DNA of 64,000 nucleotides from Sphingomonas sp. 3P27F8 (GCF_005502745.1 NZ_SCNL01000007.1:164499-228498); one strand, 5' to 3'. Shown: positions 36,636 through 46,243, counted from the first letter of the stretch. The notes: a model not told the origin generated them from the letters alone. A program made the numbers and translations.

Positions 36636-37141
36636 GGCAATTCCCCCCGCTCCAGCGCCTCGAGCGGCGCCGTTTTCAGCGCGGCGTGAAAGGCGAGCAG
36701 CCCTTCGCGCACATGCGCCACGGCTTCCGGCGCGGGCGGATCGCCGCGATACAGGTTGCGCGCCAGCGCCGCGTCCAGCGAGCCTTCCGCCACGCCCTCG
36801 CGATAGGCGCCGAGCCGGCCACCGAGCATCCCCATCATCCGGCCGACATGCTTTCCCACCACCATGTCGCCAAAGCCGATCTGGCGCACCTGCGCGTCCA
36901 TATCGTCGATGAAGCGCTCGGTGAGATGCGCCACGAGCGCCGCCGCCGCCGGATCGTCCTCCAGCCGCATCAGCACGAACGCGGTGATCGCCGCGACCAT
37001 GTCGAACCGCCCGTCGAGCGTATCGGGCACCGCGCCGGCGAGATACCAATGCGGCTGCCGCGCGCGCGCCACCACCGCCTGGTACAGCGGCAGCGCCGCC
37101 TCGGCGTCCGGCGCCTTGCGGAACCTGTCCAGAAAACCCAC
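36632..37141 (-). CDS. Ubiquinol-cytochrome c chaperone family protein (CBP3-like)
   Basis: A 169-residue helical protein from a GTG start at 37141, which follows AAGGACGAGC. Blocks such as LYQAVVARARQPHWYLAGAV, then DTLDGRFDMVAAITAFVLMR and FIDDMDAQVRQIGFGDMVVG match the bacterial CBP3-like family. In mitochondria CBP3 helps cytochrome b assembly in the bc1 complex; the bacterial role is inferred. It is translationally coupled to the DUF177 gene and divergent from bamE, a common arrangement in alphaproteobacteria. Confidence 0.85.
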   Translation of the reverse strand: MGFLDRFRKAPDAEAALPLYQAVVARARQPHWYLAGAVPDTLDGRFDMVAAITAFVLMRLEDDPAAAALVAHLTERFIDDMDAQVRQIGFGDMVVGKHVGRMMGMLGGRLGAYREGVAEGSLDAALARNLYRGDPPAPEAVAHVREGLLAFHAALKTAPLEALERGELP

Positions 37142-37241
37142 GCTCGTCCTTACCTTGTATCGTTGTGTCGCCCGGCATATTGAGGCGTTCGGCCGCGGAC
37201 GCAATGTACCGCGCAAGCAAGCCCCTGTTCGCGGAGTATCC

Positions 37242-37712
37242 ATGCGCCAACCCATCCTGATCGCCGCGCTCGCCGGGATCGTCCTTGCGGGCTGCACCCC
37301 GCTCCGGTCGCATCAGGGCTATATCGTCGATGCCGATCTGGTGAACGCGATCCAGCCTGGCATCGACAACCGCGAATCGGTGCTCGCAACGCTGGGGCAC
37401 CCCACTTTCGCGGCGCAGTTCAACCAGGGCGACTGGTATTATTTGTCGCGCGACAGCCGCAATCTCTCCTTCAACCTGCCGAAGGTGAAGGATCAGCTCA
37501 CGATGCAGATCAGCTTCGACGCCAAGGGCACGGTGACGGCGATTCGCCGCTCGGGCGCGGATCAGGTCGCGTCGATCACGCCGATGAAGAAGTCGACGCC
37601 GACCCTGGGTCGCAAGCGCAGCTTCTTCTCCGATCTGTTCGGCAACATCGGCGCAGTGGGCACCGCGGGCATGGGCGGCGGCGGAACCGGCGGCGGCCGC
37701 GATACCCCGTAA
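37242..37712 (+). CDS. bamE: Outer membrane assembly lipoprotein BamE
   Basis: A 156-residue lipoprotein of the BAM complex. The lipobox is LAGC at about residues 16-19 after a short hydrophobic stretch. The SmpA/OmlA domain shows IVDADLVNAIQPGIDNRESV, LATLGHPTFAAQF and WYYLSRDSRNLSF. A Gly-rich tail (TAGMGGGGTGGGRD) ends the protein, as in other sphingomonad forms. GGAG lies five bases before the ATG. Confidence 0.9.
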   Translation: MRQPILIAALAGIVLAGCTPLRSHQGYIVDADLVNAIQPGIDNRESVLATLGHPTFAAQFNQGDWYYLSRDSRNLSFNLPKVKDQLTMQISFDAKGTVTAIRRSGADQVASITPMKKSTPTLGRKRSFFSDLFGNIGAVGTAGMGGGGTGGGRDTP

Positions 37713-37837
37713 CGCCGGCTTCAACCTTTCTCGTTCCTTACCGGCGCGTTCGCGATCGGTTCAGCGGCACCGATCGATATGTCGATCGTTGGTGGCGCGG
37801 CATTATCGCCCCGTCACTGCGGGAAAAGGAGAAACAG

Positions 37838-38335
37838 ATGCGTAAGCTTATCATTGGGGCGCTCATGGCGGCCACCGCCTTTCCGGCGGTTGCGACGGCC
37901 CAGTCCAATGACGATCTGCGCCGCGATCGTCAGGATGTCCGCCAGCAGCAGTATGAGCTGGATCAGGCCCGCCGCTACGGCGACAATCGCGACGTTCGTC
38001 GCGAGCGCCGCGATCTGCGTGATGCCCGCCAGAATCTAGCTGAAGATCGCAACCGGACGTGGGCGCGTGACGACTGGCGCGGCTGGCGGGACAACAACCG
38101 CAATCTCTATGCGCGCGGCAACTGGAATGCCCCGTTCCGCTACCAGAATTTCCGGGCCGGCGTCCGCATCGCCCCGGCTTTCTACGGCCAGCGCTACTGG
38201 ATCGCGGATCCCTGGCGCTATCACCTGCCGCCCGCTCGCCCGAACACGCGCTGGGTACGGCACTATAACGACGTGCTGCTGATCGATTACCGGCGCGGCA
38301 TCGTGCTCGACGTGATCCGTAACTTCTACTGGTAA
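37838..38335 (+). CDS. RcnB-like periplasmic protein
   Basis: A 165-residue secreted protein. Signal peptide MRKLIIGALMAATAFPAVAT ends near AQS. An Arg/Asp/Glu-rich, probably coiled region follows (RDRQDVRQQQYELDQARRY). The C-terminus has RYWIADPWRYHLPPARPNTR and RHYNDVLLIDYRRGIVLDV, typical of the RcnB family. RcnB in E. coli affects nickel and cobalt homeostasis; the role here is unknown. The gene lies 125 bases after bamE with its own GGAG site. Confidence 0.82.
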   Translation: MRKLIIGALMAATAFPAVATAQSNDDLRRDRQDVRQQQYELDQARRYGDNRDVRRERRDLRDARQNLAEDRNRTWARDDWRGWRDNNRNLYARGNWNAPFRYQNFRAGVRIAPAFYGQRYWIADPWRYHLPPARPNTRWVRHYNDVLLIDYRRGIVLDVIRNFYW

Positions 38336-38344
38336 GCGGGTCAT

Positions 38345-38374
38345 CCGGCCGCTGGCGCAAGCGTCAGCGGCCGG
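38345..38374. terminator. Long hairpin between convergent genes
   Basis: CCGGCCGCTG (38345-38354) pairs perfectly with CAGCGGCCGG (38365-38374), and three more pairs close toward a CAAG loop. It sits between the convergent RcnB-like and Lrp-like genes and could stop transcription from both sides, though there is no T-tract. Confidence 0.5.
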
Positions 38375-38391
38375 AGACGTGCTGCCGGAGT

Positions 38392-38838
38392 TCAGCCGCG
38401 CCGGTTACTGCGCATCGCGAAGCTGGAGGTGATTCGGTTGACGCCGGGAAGCCGCGTCAGGACGTCGCGGTGAAAGGCTGCATATTCCTCCATGCCGGCG
38501 ATCTGCACGCGCAGCAGATAATCGCCCGCGCCGGTCATCAGATACCATTCGCGGACCTCTGGATACCGGCGCAGCGCGTGTTCGAAGCGGAGGAGATATT
38601 CCTCGGTCTGGCGCTCAAGTTCGACCTGGACGATCGCCACCGTTCCCTCGTCCGGTCCCGTCCCGGCGACAATTGCCGTATATCCCCGGATCACCCCCGA
38701 TTGCTCCAGCAGCTTCACCCGGCGCAGGCAGGCGGACGCGGAAAGCCCCACCGACGCGGCAAGCGCGCTGTTCGTAATGCGCGCATCGAGGCGAAGCTGC
38801 GTCAGGATACGGCGATCGAACTCGTCAAGCCCCGACAT
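38392..38838 (-). CDS. Lrp/AsnC-family transcriptional regulator
   Basis: A 148-residue regulator. The HTH is EFDRRILTQLRLDARITNS, then ASVGLSASACLRRVKLLEQS, and the RAM ligand domain follows (VEREWYLMTGAGDYLLRVQI-like pattern, here EVREWYLMTGAGDYLLRVQI). It is divergent from alr-dadA with 120 bases between starts. By analogy with DadR/Lrp systems it probably activates alanine catabolism in response to alanine. Confidence 0.9.
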   Translation of the reverse strand: MSGLDEFDRRILTQLRLDARITNSALAASVGLSASACLRRVKLLEQSGVIRGYTAIVAGTGPDEGTVAIVQVELERQTEEYLLRFEHALRRYPEVREWYLMTGAGDYLLRVQIAGMEEYAAFHRDVLTRLPGVNRITSSFAMRSNRRG

Positions 38839-38958
38839 GCTATATCTGCCATTTAGTCGAATATTCTGCGTCATTCGCATAGTTCGAGCAGCAATGCATC
38901 GCGATTCGGCCAAAGATTTGAACAGATCGCCGGTATGATTTTGTCGTGGAGGATGCCG

Positions 38959-40074
38959 ATGGTGAGTGAGGTCTGCCAGCCCGGTTCGAGCCGGCTTACG
39001 ATCGATCTTGACGCGATACGCGCCAATTACCGGCTGATAGCGGCACGAGTGGCGCCAGCGGCCTGCGCGGCGGTCGTCAAGGCGGACGCTTATGGGCTGG
39101 GCGCGGCGCAGGTCGCCCCGGCGCTGCGCGAGGCCGGTTGCCGCATCTTTTTCGTCGCGCAGCTGGTCGAGGCGATCACGCTGCGCGAGGCGCTTGGCCT
39201 GGACAGCGACATTCTGATCCTCAACGGCCTGGACCCGGGGTGCGAAACGCCGTGTGCCGAGCTCGGCTTCGTTCCAGTGCTCAATTCGGCGAGCCAAGTC
39301 GAACGATGGCGTCGTCATGCGCGCGAGCGCGGCGTGGCGCTGCCGGCGGCGCTGCAGGTGGACAGCGGCATGTCGCGGCTCGGGCTGGACATGGATGCGG
39401 CGACCGCGCTTTCCGGCGATGCGACTTTCGCGCGCGAGGTGTCACTGCGCCTCGTCATGACGCACCTCGCTTGCGCCGACGAGCCGGGCAACCCCGCCAA
39501 CGACGCGCAGCGTGCCCGGTTCGAGCAGGCACGCGCGCTGTTTCCCGGCGTCCCGGCGTCGATCGCCAACAGCGGCGGGGCGTTTCTGCCGGCGACGTTT
39601 CATGGCGATGTGGCGCGCCCCGGTATCGCGCTCTACGGGGCGCCGCCGAGCGCCCTGGCCATCGGGCTGCGCATGGTTGCGACGCTGTCGGCGCGCATCA
39701 TCCAGATCCGTGACATCGCCACCGGCACGGGCGTCGGCTACGGGCTGGACTATATTGCGGAGGAGCGGCGCCGGATCGCCACGATCGGCATCGGTTATGC
39801 GGATGGCTGGCCGCGCCATTTGAGCGGCCACGGCGCTGCGTGGCATCAGCGGCGGCGGCTGCCGATCGTCGGCCGCGTATCCATGGACAGCATGACGATC
39901 GATATCTCGTCGCTCCCCGATCATGCGCTGGCGGAAGGCGATTTCGTCGAACTGCTCGGCCCCTCGCAATCGCTCGACGACGTCGCGGCCGACGCCGGCA
40001 CGATATCGTATGAAATCCTCACACAGCTCGGGCGGCGGCATAGCCGCCGTTACGTCGATGGAGCGCAGCAATGA
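38959..40074 (+). CDS. alr: Alanine racemase (catabolic DadX type)
   Basis: PLP enzyme interconverting L- and D-alanine, 371 residues. The PLP lysine is in [10 protein letters not shown] (about K41), the catalytic tyrosine region is [13 protein letters not shown], and [12 protein letters not shown] is a family block. Start at 38959 lies six bases after GGAGG; upstream ATGs are in the same frame but poorly placed. It overlaps dadA by four bases, so it likely supplies D-alanine for oxidation rather than wall synthesis. Confidence 0.94.
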   Translation: MVSEVCQPGSSRLTIDLDAIRANYRLIAARVAPAACAAVVKADAYGLGAAQVAPALREAGCRIFFVAQLVEAITLREALGLDSDILILNGLDPGCETPCAELGFVPVLNSASQVERWRRHARERGVALPAALQVDSGMSRLGLDMDAATALSGDATFAREVSLRLVMTHLACADEPGNPANDAQRARFEQARALFPGVPASIANSGGAFLPATFHGDVARPGIALYGAPPSALAIGLRMVATLSARIIQIRDIATGTGVGYGLDYIAEERRRIATIGIGYADGWPRHLSGHGAAWHQRRRLPIVGRVSMDSMTIDISSLPDHALAEGDFVELLGPSQSLDDVAADAGTISYEILTQLGRRHSRRYVDGAQQ

Positions 40075-41339
40075 GAGTGATCGTCCTTGGCGCTGGCGTG
40101 ATCGGTGTTACATCGGCTTATTATCTGGCACAGGCCGGCCATGAGGTGACGGTGATCGACCGCCAGTCCGGCCCGGCGCTCGAAACCAGTTTAGCCAACG
40201 CCGGGGAGGTTTCGCCCGGCTATGCCTCCCCCTGGGCCGCGCCCGGCATTCCGCAGAAAGCGGTACGCTGGCTGTTGATGCGCCACGCCCCCCTGATCCT
40301 GCGGCCGAAGCCGGATGCGGCGATGCTGCGCTGGCTGGCGATGATGCTGCGCAACTGCACCGAGGCGCGCTACGCGCTCAACAAGAGCCGGATGGTCGGG
40401 CTGGCCGAATTCAGCCGCGATGAACTCAAGCGCCTGCGCGAGACGCTCGGCATCGCTTATGACGAGCGTGCGCAGGGCACGCTTCAGCTGTTCCGTACGG
40501 AAAAGCAGCTCGCTGGCGCCGCGAAGGACATGGCGGTGCTCGATGATTTCGGGGTAGGCTATGAGTTGCTCGACCGCGCGGGTTGCGTCGCGGCCGAGCC
40601 GGGCCTCGCGGCGACCAGCGACAAGTTCGTCGGGGGCCTTCGCCTGCCCGGCGACGAGACGGGCGATTGCCAGATGTTCACCCGCGCGCTGGCCGAGTGG
40701 CTGGCCGCGAATGGCGTCGATTTCCGCTATGCCACCACGGTCGAGGCGCTGGAGCAGCAGGGCGGTCGCGTGACTGGCGTGCGGACCAACGCGGGCGTGG
40801 TGCGCGGGGATGCCTGTCTCGTCGCGATGGCGAGCTATTCGCCAGCCTTGCTCAAGCCGCTCGGGATGACGCTGCCGGTCTATCCGGTAAAGGGCTATTC
40901 GATCACCGTGCCGGTCGCCGATCCGGCCCGCGCCCCGGTCTCTACGCTGCTTGACGAGACGTACAAGATCGCGATCACCCGGCTTGGCGATCGCGTCCGT
41001 GTCGGCGGCATGGCGGAGATATCGGGGTTCGATCGGAGCCTTTCCGACCGGCGGCGGGCGACGCTGCTCCATTCGCTGACCGATCTGTTCCCCGGCGGCG
41101 CGAGGATCGACGGCGAGACGAATTTCTGGAGCGGGCTGCGCCCCATGACGCCGGATGGCCCGCCGGTGATCGGGCGCACACCGGTGGACGGACTGTTCCT
41201 CAACACCGGCCACGGCACGCTCGGCTGGACGATGGCGTGCGGATCGGGCCACCTGATCGCCAGCCTGATCGGGGGCACGCCACCTGCGATCGATCCCGCC
41301 GGCCTCGGGATCGATCGTTACCGGCGCGGCGAACGCTAG
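40071..41339 (+). CDS. dadA: D-amino acid dehydrogenase
   Basis: A 422-residue FAD enzyme that oxidises D-alanine to pyruvate and ammonia, feeding electrons to the respiratory chain. The dinucleotide-binding motif is [19 protein letters not shown] at the N-terminus. Other blocks are [20 protein letters not shown] and [15 protein letters not shown], and the C-terminal FAD-binding end has [18 protein letters not shown]. Coupled to the racemase gene (ATGA) and probably controlled by the Lrp-like regulator. Confidence 0.95.
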   Translation: MRVIVLGAGVIGVTSAYYLAQAGHEVTVIDRQSGPALETSLANAGEVSPGYASPWAAPGIPQKAVRWLLMRHAPLILRPKPDAAMLRWLAMMLRNCTEARYALNKSRMVGLAEFSRDELKRLRETLGIAYDERAQGTLQLFRTEKQLAGAAKDMAVLDDFGVGYELLDRAGCVAAEPGLAATSDKFVGGLRLPGDETGDCQMFTRALAEWLAANGVDFRYATTVEALEQQGGRVTGVRTNAGVVRGDACLVAMASYSPALLKPLGMTLPVYPVKGYSITVPVADPARAPVSTLLDETYKIAITRLGDRVRVGGMAEISGFDRSLSDRRRATLLHSLTDLFPGGARIDGETNFWSGLRPMTPDGPPVIGRTPVDGLFLNTGHGTLGWTMACGSGHLIASLIGGTPPAIDPAGLGIDRYRRGER

Positions 41340-41376
41340 TCGCGCAGCGTCGAGCAGGCCGGATCGGATCGGCGCT

Positions 41377-41946
41377 TCACGCCTCCAGTTCGATGTCCCA
41401 GTAAAGCCAGTCGTGCCAGGTGTCGTGCAGGTAATGGGGCGGAAACGCGCGGCCATGCTCCTGCAGATGCCAGCTCGTCGGGCGGATCGGCTCGATATGC
41501 AGTGGCATCTTCGCCTCGTTCGGCGTGCGCCCACCCTTGCGCAGGTTGCACGGGGCGCAGGCGGTGACGACATTTTCCCACGTCGTGCGCCCGCCGTAGG
41601 CGCGTGGCACGACATGATCGAAGGTCAGATCGCGATGCGTGGTGCCGCAATATTGGCACGCGAACCTGTCGCGCAGAAACAGATTGAAGCGGGTGAACGC
41701 CGGGAATTGCGATGGCTTCACATATTGCTTCAGCGCGATCACCGACGGCAGCTTCATCGCGAAATTCGGGCTGTGCACCTCCCGCTCGTAATGCGCGACG
41801 ATATCGACGCGATCGAGAAACACTGCTTTCACTGCCGTTTGCCAGGGCCAGATCGACAGCGGATAATAGGAAAGCGGCGTGTAATCGGCATTCAGGACGA
41901 GCGTCGGGCAGCTGTCCGGATGGCGGATCAGATCGGGATGGAACAA
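41377..41946 (-). CDS. HNH endonuclease
   Basis: A 189-residue protein with an N-terminal alpha/beta region (LVLNADYTPLSYYPLSIWPW) and an HNH nuclease domain: C-x-x-C (FACQYCG), the HNH core DHVVPRAYGG, TTWENVVTACAPCN, completing the zinc site. This is the common chromosomal HNH protein found across alphaproteobacteria, without neighbouring defence genes, so it is more likely a housekeeping or repair nuclease than a restriction enzyme. Function is not established. Confidence 0.85.
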   Translation of the reverse strand: MFHPDLIRHPDSCPTLVLNADYTPLSYYPLSIWPWQTAVKAVFLDRVDIVAHYEREVHSPNFAMKLPSVIALKQYVKPSQFPAFTRFNLFLRDRFACQYCGTTHRDLTFDHVVPRAYGGRTTWENVVTACAPCNLRKGGRTPNEAKMPLHIEPIRPTSWHLQEHGRAFPPHYLHDTWHDWLYWDIELEA

Positions 41947-42097
41947 GCCTCTGCCCCTTCGATACCGTGTCGCGATCGCCTTTCGGCGATTGCTGTGACG
42001 GCATGATGACAGAGGCGGAATCGCGCGGTCAAGTGTCGATCCCGTCCGCTTTCACATCTTGCGCGACGGGCGGCGCGAAATCTCCGTGAGTCCGCGG

Positions 42098-42520
42098 TCA
42101 GGCCGCGCGCGCCTGCGACCAGGCGGCGGCGATTTCGGCAAGATTGTCCGCCACGGCGCGGAATGGCGCGCCGTCATGCCCGATACTCGCACGAACGACC
42201 TGCGCGCGCGCGCCGGCATACAGCCGCGCCAGCGTGGCCGAAACGTCGCCGCCCTTGTCGAAATCGAGGTTCGCTTCCAGGGCGAAGAGGATCGCGGTGG
42301 CGCGCATCACGCGCTCGCTCTTGGTCGCCTGCTCGCGCCGCTCGGCGGCCCAGGCAGCGACACGCAGCGCCTGGATCAGCTCCTCGTAGAGCAGCGACAC
42401 CAGCGCCGGGCCGTCCGCATTGGTGGTGCGTCCGGCCAGATCGATGTCGCGATAGGTTTGTGCCGGATTGCGCAGCAGCGCGCTTGCATAAGCCACCGTC
42501 AATTGCCCGATTTGGACCAC
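42098..42520 (-). CDS. fliS: Flagellar export chaperone FliS
   Basis: A 140-residue helical protein that binds flagellin in the cytoplasm and prevents early assembly. The family pattern is PAQTYRDIDLAG, then PALVSLLYEELIQALRVA and RVMRATAILFALEANLDFDK. It overlaps the end of fliD by 22 bases from the GTG at 42520; an in-frame TTG at 42502, which overlaps the fliD stop as TTGA, is another possible start. It is the last gene of the long flagellar run. No clear terminator follows. Confidence 0.87.
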   Translation of the reverse strand: MVQIGQLTVAYASALLRNPAQTYRDIDLAGRTTNADGPALVSLLYEELIQALRVAAWAAERREQATKSERVMRATAILFALEANLDFDKGGDVSATLARLYAGARAQVVRASIGHDGAPFRAVADNLAEIAAAWSQARAA

Positions 42521-44022
42521 ATGGCGATCTGCTGCGTCATATAGGCCTGGGTGGACTTATATGCCGCCACCTTTGCGTTCATCGCGGCGAATTGCTGCGT
42601 CAGCCGGTCCGTCATCTGCTGCTGCTTGGTGGTGAGATCCTGCTGCTGCGTCGTCAGATCGCTCTGCGCCTTGGTGTAGGTCGTGGTCGACGCGCCCAGA
42701 CCGTATAGCGTGCTCGTCGCGTTGAGCTTGATCGATTGCATCGCGGCGTTGATGCCGTCGGTGCCGATCGTCGCATAGGAGAACATCGCCTCCACCGCGG
42801 CGGGATTTGCGCTGATCGCGTTCGTCAATTTGGTCGCATCGACCGAGAGCGAGCCGTCGCGGTTGGTGGTGACGCCGAGGTCGGCAAGCGTGGCGGGCGC
42901 TCCGGGCGCCGCGTTGCTGAGCAGCGTCTTCGTCGTCAGCCCGCGCATCGAGCGATAGAGGCTCTGCGCGGCGCTGTCCGCGCGCAGATCGCCGTTGATC
43001 GGGTCGATCTGCGCCTTAAGTGCGGCGAAGACCTGATTATAGGTGTCCACCAGATCATTGACCGCATTGGTCAGCGCGGTCGTCGGCGTCGTCGAGGAGA
43101 GTGTCACCGGCGTGGCCGAGGTACTGGTCAGATTGATCTGCAGCCCCTGCACGAGATCGCTGATCGTATTGCTGGTGCGCTCCACCTGCACGCCGTCCAG
43201 CGTCAGCCTGGCGTTCTGAGCGGGGCTCGAAATCTTCATTCCGGCGCCGGGGCCGACGTTGAACGCCGATAGCGTGCCATTGTCATCGGTCGTCGCGGTC
43301 AGCGTGAACGCCTGTGCCGCGCCGCTCGCGCCCTTGAGCGACAGATACGCGCTTCCATCGGCATCGGTTACGATCGAGGCGCTGACGCCGGCCCCCGCCT
43401 TGTTGATCGCGTCGGCAAGCCCCGCGAGCGAATTGTTGCTGCTGTCGATCGTGATCGTCGCCGGCGTACCGCCACCAGCCACGAACGAGGCCATCGAGCC
43501 ATCGGGATTGTAACCCGCGGTGCCGAGCGTCAGCGTGAACTGGCCGGTGCCGATCGCGGCGCTGCGGCTCGCCACGGGGGTCGTTGAAACCGCCGTCTGC
43601 GCGCTGGCAAGCTGACTCACCGTGATGCTGCCGCTCAACCCGTCGAGTTGCGCGCCGACCAGCGGCGTAACGCCAAGAACCGCGGTGTTCGAGCTTGCCG
43701 GTTGCGCAACCAGCGTTCCACCTTTCACCAGCCCTTCGAGCGCGCTGGCGAAATCGGAAATCTGCCCCTTGAGCGTCGCGACGTCGGAAATCTTGGTGGT
43801 CAGCGCGTCCGACTTTGCCTGTAGCGCCGCGACCTTGGTGGCGAACTGCGCGTTGACCAGCGAGGTGACGAGCGAACTCGTATCGACGCCAGAGCCGCTG
43901 TTCAGCGAGCTCAGAAGCTGCTGGGCGGCGGATGCGTTGACGCTTGCGGTGGAGGCCGCCGCCGTCGTCGACGTAGCGGTCGTCGTTGAGGTCGATCCGC
44001 TGGTGCTGCTCGTGGTGGTCAT
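42499..44022 (-). CDS. fliD: Flagellar filament cap protein FliD (hook-associated protein 2)
   Basis: Exported cap protein, 507 residues. The N-terminal domain proper starts at about residue 44 (GSGVDTSSLVTSLVNAQF). Before it is an unusual Ser/Thr/Ala-rich stretch. The C-terminal FliD domain has LSVDATKLTNAISANPAAVE and a final helical region rich in Gln (LTTQQQDLTTKQQQMTDRL). A TAAA-N15-GTCGTTT promoter ends 11 bases before the ATG. The order flhB-fliD-fliS is unusual compared with fliC-fliD-fliS clusters. Confidence 0.92.
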   Translation of the reverse strand: MTTTSSTSGSTSTTTATSTTAAASTASVNASAAQQLLSSLNSGSGVDTSSLVTSLVNAQFATKVAALQAKSDALTTKISDVATLKGQISDFASALEGLVKGGTLVAQPASSNTAVLGVTPLVGAQLDGLSGSITVSQLASAQTAVSTTPVASRSAAIGTGQFTLTLGTAGYNPDGSMASFVAGGGTPATITIDSSNNSLAGLADAINKAGAGVSASIVTDADGSAYLSLKGASGAAQAFTLTATTDDNGTLSAFNVGPGAGMKISSPAQNARLTLDGVQVERTSNTISDLVQGLQINLTSTSATPVTLSSTTPTTALTNAVNDLVDTYNQVFAALKAQIDPINGDLRADSAAQSLYRSMRGLTTKTLLSNAAPGAPATLADLGVTTNRDGSLSVDATKLTNAISANPAAVEAMFSYATIGTDGINAAMQSIKLNATSTLYGLGASTTTYTKAQSDLTTQQQDLTTKQQQMTDRLTQQFAAMNAKVAAYKSTQAYMTQQIAMWSKSGN

Positions 44023-44032
44023 AACGACTCTC

Positions 44033-44059
44033 CAAACGACCGGATGCGGCCGATCTTTA
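44033..44059 (-). promoter_or_regulatory. Putative sigma-28 (FliA) promoter of fliD
   Basis: On the minus strand TAAA, then 15 bases, then GTCGTTTG, the same architecture as before fliC and flgM. The TAAA box uses the stop codon of flhB (TAA). The -10 box ends 11 bases before the fliD ATG, so the leader would be only about five bases. Confidence 0.8.
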
Positions 44060-45187
44060 CCCCTGATTCACGCCATTTTCGTCGAACCGCGCGGTCGGCG
44101 GCACCTCGATCGCCGGGGGCGCCTTGCCGCCCATCGCAAGGTTGAGGTTGAACACGAACGCCAGCACCGTCGCGATCGCGAGATAGAGGTCGTCGCGCAC
44201 CTCCTGCCCCTCGCGGCTGGTGTAATAGACGGCGCGGGCGAGCTGCGGATATTCGAGCACCGGCACTGCCATCTCGCCCGCCATCTCGCGGATCGCGAGC
44301 GCGGTCGCGCCGCGGCCCTTGGCGACCACTACCGGCACCTGATCCTGCCCGCGATCATAACGCAGCGCGACCGCGAAATGCGTCGGGTTGGTGAGCACGA
44401 CATGCGCGGAGGCAAGCGCCTTCTTGGTAGAACGCGACAGGATCGCGCGCTGCCGGGCACGGATCTGGCCCTTCAGTTCGGGATTGCCGTCGCTTTCCTT
44501 GTGCTCGTCCTTCACTTCCTGCTTGGTCATGCGCAGCTTGCCGAGCAATTGCATGATCTGCACCGGCACATCGACCAGCGCGATCGCCACCAGCCCCAGC
44601 GCCATCACGATCAGAATATGCGTCAGCGTGCCGCCGAGCGCGCTGACCGCCGTCTCGATATCCGACGAGGCGAGGCCGAACATCATCCGCGATGAGGAAA
44701 TGAGCAGCCACGCGCCGATAGATCCGAGCAGCACCACCTTGAGCAGCGATTTGCCCAGCTCGATCCAGCCGGTCGGGCCGAAGATGCGCTTCAGTCCGGA
44801 CGCCGGATTGACCCGCGACGCCTTGGGTGCGAGCAACGTCGCGTTGAAGCCGAGCGAGCCAAGCGTCGCCTGGCTCAGGATCGCCGCCGCGATCATGATC
44901 GCGAACAACGCTCCGATCGCGGGGGCGAGCTTCCACCCCGCCTCCACCAGCGGCCGCCACGGCTGAAAATCCTCCACATCGCCGCGATCGAAGCGGAACG
45001 CGGCTGCCATCACCGCCTTGCACGCGTTGAGCAGCGACGAACCGAAGAAGGCGATCCACGCGACCCCCGCCAGCATCACCAGCGCGGTGGCAAGGTCGCG
45101 GCTCTTGAGCAGTTCGCCGCGTTCGCGGGCATCCTTCCGCCGCTTCTGGGTTGGTGCTTCCGTCCGTTCGCCGAACTGCTCCGCCAT
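44057..45187 (-). CDS. flhB: Flagellar export protein FlhB
   Basis: Inner-membrane substrate-specificity switch of the flagellar type III export gate, 376 residues. The N-terminus is FGERTEAPTQKRRKDARERG, followed by four membrane segments. The cytoplasmic domain has the autocleavage NPTH site (VVLTNPTHFAVALRYDRG), which sets the switch from hook to filament export. Its ATG shares one base with the fliR stop. FliK, the ruler that triggers the switch, is encoded upstream in the same run. Confidence 0.95.
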   Translation of the reverse strand: MAEQFGERTEAPTQKRRKDARERGELLKSRDLATALVMLAGVAWIAFFGSSLLNACKAVMAAAFRFDRGDVEDFQPWRPLVEAGWKLAPAIGALFAIMIAAAILSQATLGSLGFNATLLAPKASRVNPASGLKRIFGPTGWIELGKSLLKVVLLGSIGAWLLISSSRMMFGLASSDIETAVSALGGTLTHILIVMALGLVAIALVDVPVQIMQLLGKLRMTKQEVKDEHKESDGNPELKGQIRARQRAILSRSTKKALASAHVVLTNPTHFAVALRYDRGQDQVPVVVAKGRGATALAIREMAGEMAVPVLEYPQLARAVYYTSREGQEVRDDLYLAIATVLAFVFNLNLAMGGKAPPAIEVPPTARFDENGVNQG

Positions 45188-45960
45188 CAGCCGAGCACCA
45201 GCGATGAGGTGGCGGCCAGCGCCTCGCGTACGATCACCTGCATGTAATCGCCCATCGCGGGGAAGGCGATGGCGAGGCTCACCACACCGACGCCGAGGCT
45301 GGCTGGCAGGCCGATCGCGAACAGGTTCAGCGCCGGGGCGGAGCGCGACAGCATTCCGACGACAAGATTGAGGCACAAAAGCAGGAAGCCGACAGGCAGC
45401 GCCAGCAACAGCCCCGCAAGAAACGCGTAGCCACCGAACATCGCGATATCGCGCATCTGCCCGGTCGCCAGCCACGCGGCGCCGGGCGGCAGCGCGGTAT
45501 AGCTTTTGAGGATCATGTCGACGAGGATCAGATGCCCGTCGAGCGACAGGAACAGCAGCGTCAACATCACCGAAAGAAACAGGCCGATCGCCGGAGACGA
45601 GCGCCCCGAGCCCGGATCGATCATGTTGGCGAAGCCGATGCCCATCGAGCCGCCGATGATCTCACCCGCCACCAGCGGCGCGGCGAAGGCGATCTGCAGG
45701 ATGAAGCCGAGCGCGAGGCCGACGAGCGCCTCGGCGGCGACCGCGAGGAAGGTCGTCACCGCGAATATCTGCGCGGGCGGCTGAATCGGATGGCTGCCCA
45801 GCACCAGCACGCCGATCGCGCCGGACAGCGCCACGCGCACCTGCAGCGGCACCGATACGTTACCGAACACCGGCGCGGCGATGAACGCCGAGCCGACGCG
45901 CACCATCACGAAGATGAGCGCCCAGAGCTGCGGCTCGATCGAAAGGCCGAAGCCCAGCAT
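45187..45960 (-). CDS. fliR: Flagellar export protein FliR
   Basis: A 257-residue export-gate membrane protein with six or more helices (IEPQLWALIFVMVRVGSAFI, LVGLALGFILQIAFAAPLV, LLALPVGFLLLCLNLVVGML). It forms the core of the FliPQR pore with FliP and FliQ. It directly precedes flhB (one-base overlap) and follows fliQ after three bases. Confidence 0.94.
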   Translation of the reverse strand: MLGFGLSIEPQLWALIFVMVRVGSAFIAAPVFGNVSVPLQVRVALSGAIGVLVLGSHPIQPPAQIFAVTTFLAVAAEALVGLALGFILQIAFAAPLVAGEIIGGSMGIGFANMIDPGSGRSSPAIGLFLSVMLTLLFLSLDGHLILVDMILKSYTALPPGAAWLATGQMRDIAMFGGYAFLAGLLLALPVGFLLLCLNLVVGMLSRSAPALNLFAIGLPASLGVGVVSLAIAFPAMGDYMQVIVREALAATSSLVLG

Positions 45961-45963
45961 CGT

Positions 45964-46236
45964 CTAACGCACCAGATCCGGGATCCGATCGAAGATGCTG
46001 ACCGTGAAATCGCTCAGCAGGCCGAGGATCAGCCCGCCGAACACCATGATCGAGATCGCAACGATGATCAGCTTCGGCACGAACGTCAGCGTCTGTTCGT
46101 TGATCGAGGTCGCCGCCTGGATCATGCCGAAGATCAGGCCGGATACGAGCGCCGGGATCAGAATCGGCGCGGCGGCGAGCGCCAGCACCCACATCGTCTG
46201 GTTCGCAACGGTCAGGAAATAATCAGCATCAGCCAT
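45964..46236 (-). CDS. fliQ: Flagellar export protein FliQ
   Basis: A 90-residue protein with two membrane helices (ALAAAPILIPALVSGLIFGM; IIVAISIMVFGGLILGLL) joined by ATSINEQTLTFVPK, the family signature. Part of the FliPQR export gate. It starts eight bases after the end of fliP. Confidence 0.95.
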   Translation of the reverse strand: MADADYFLTVANQTMWVLALAAAPILIPALVSGLIFGMIQAATSINEQTLTFVPKLIIVAISIMVFGGLILGLLSDFTVSIFDRIPDLVR

Positions 46237-46243
46237 GATGAGC

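Noticed and set aside
41377..41946. HNH nuclease as part of a defence or restriction system
   Set aside because: No methyltransferase, specificity or other defence gene is near it; the neighbours are dadA and fliS.
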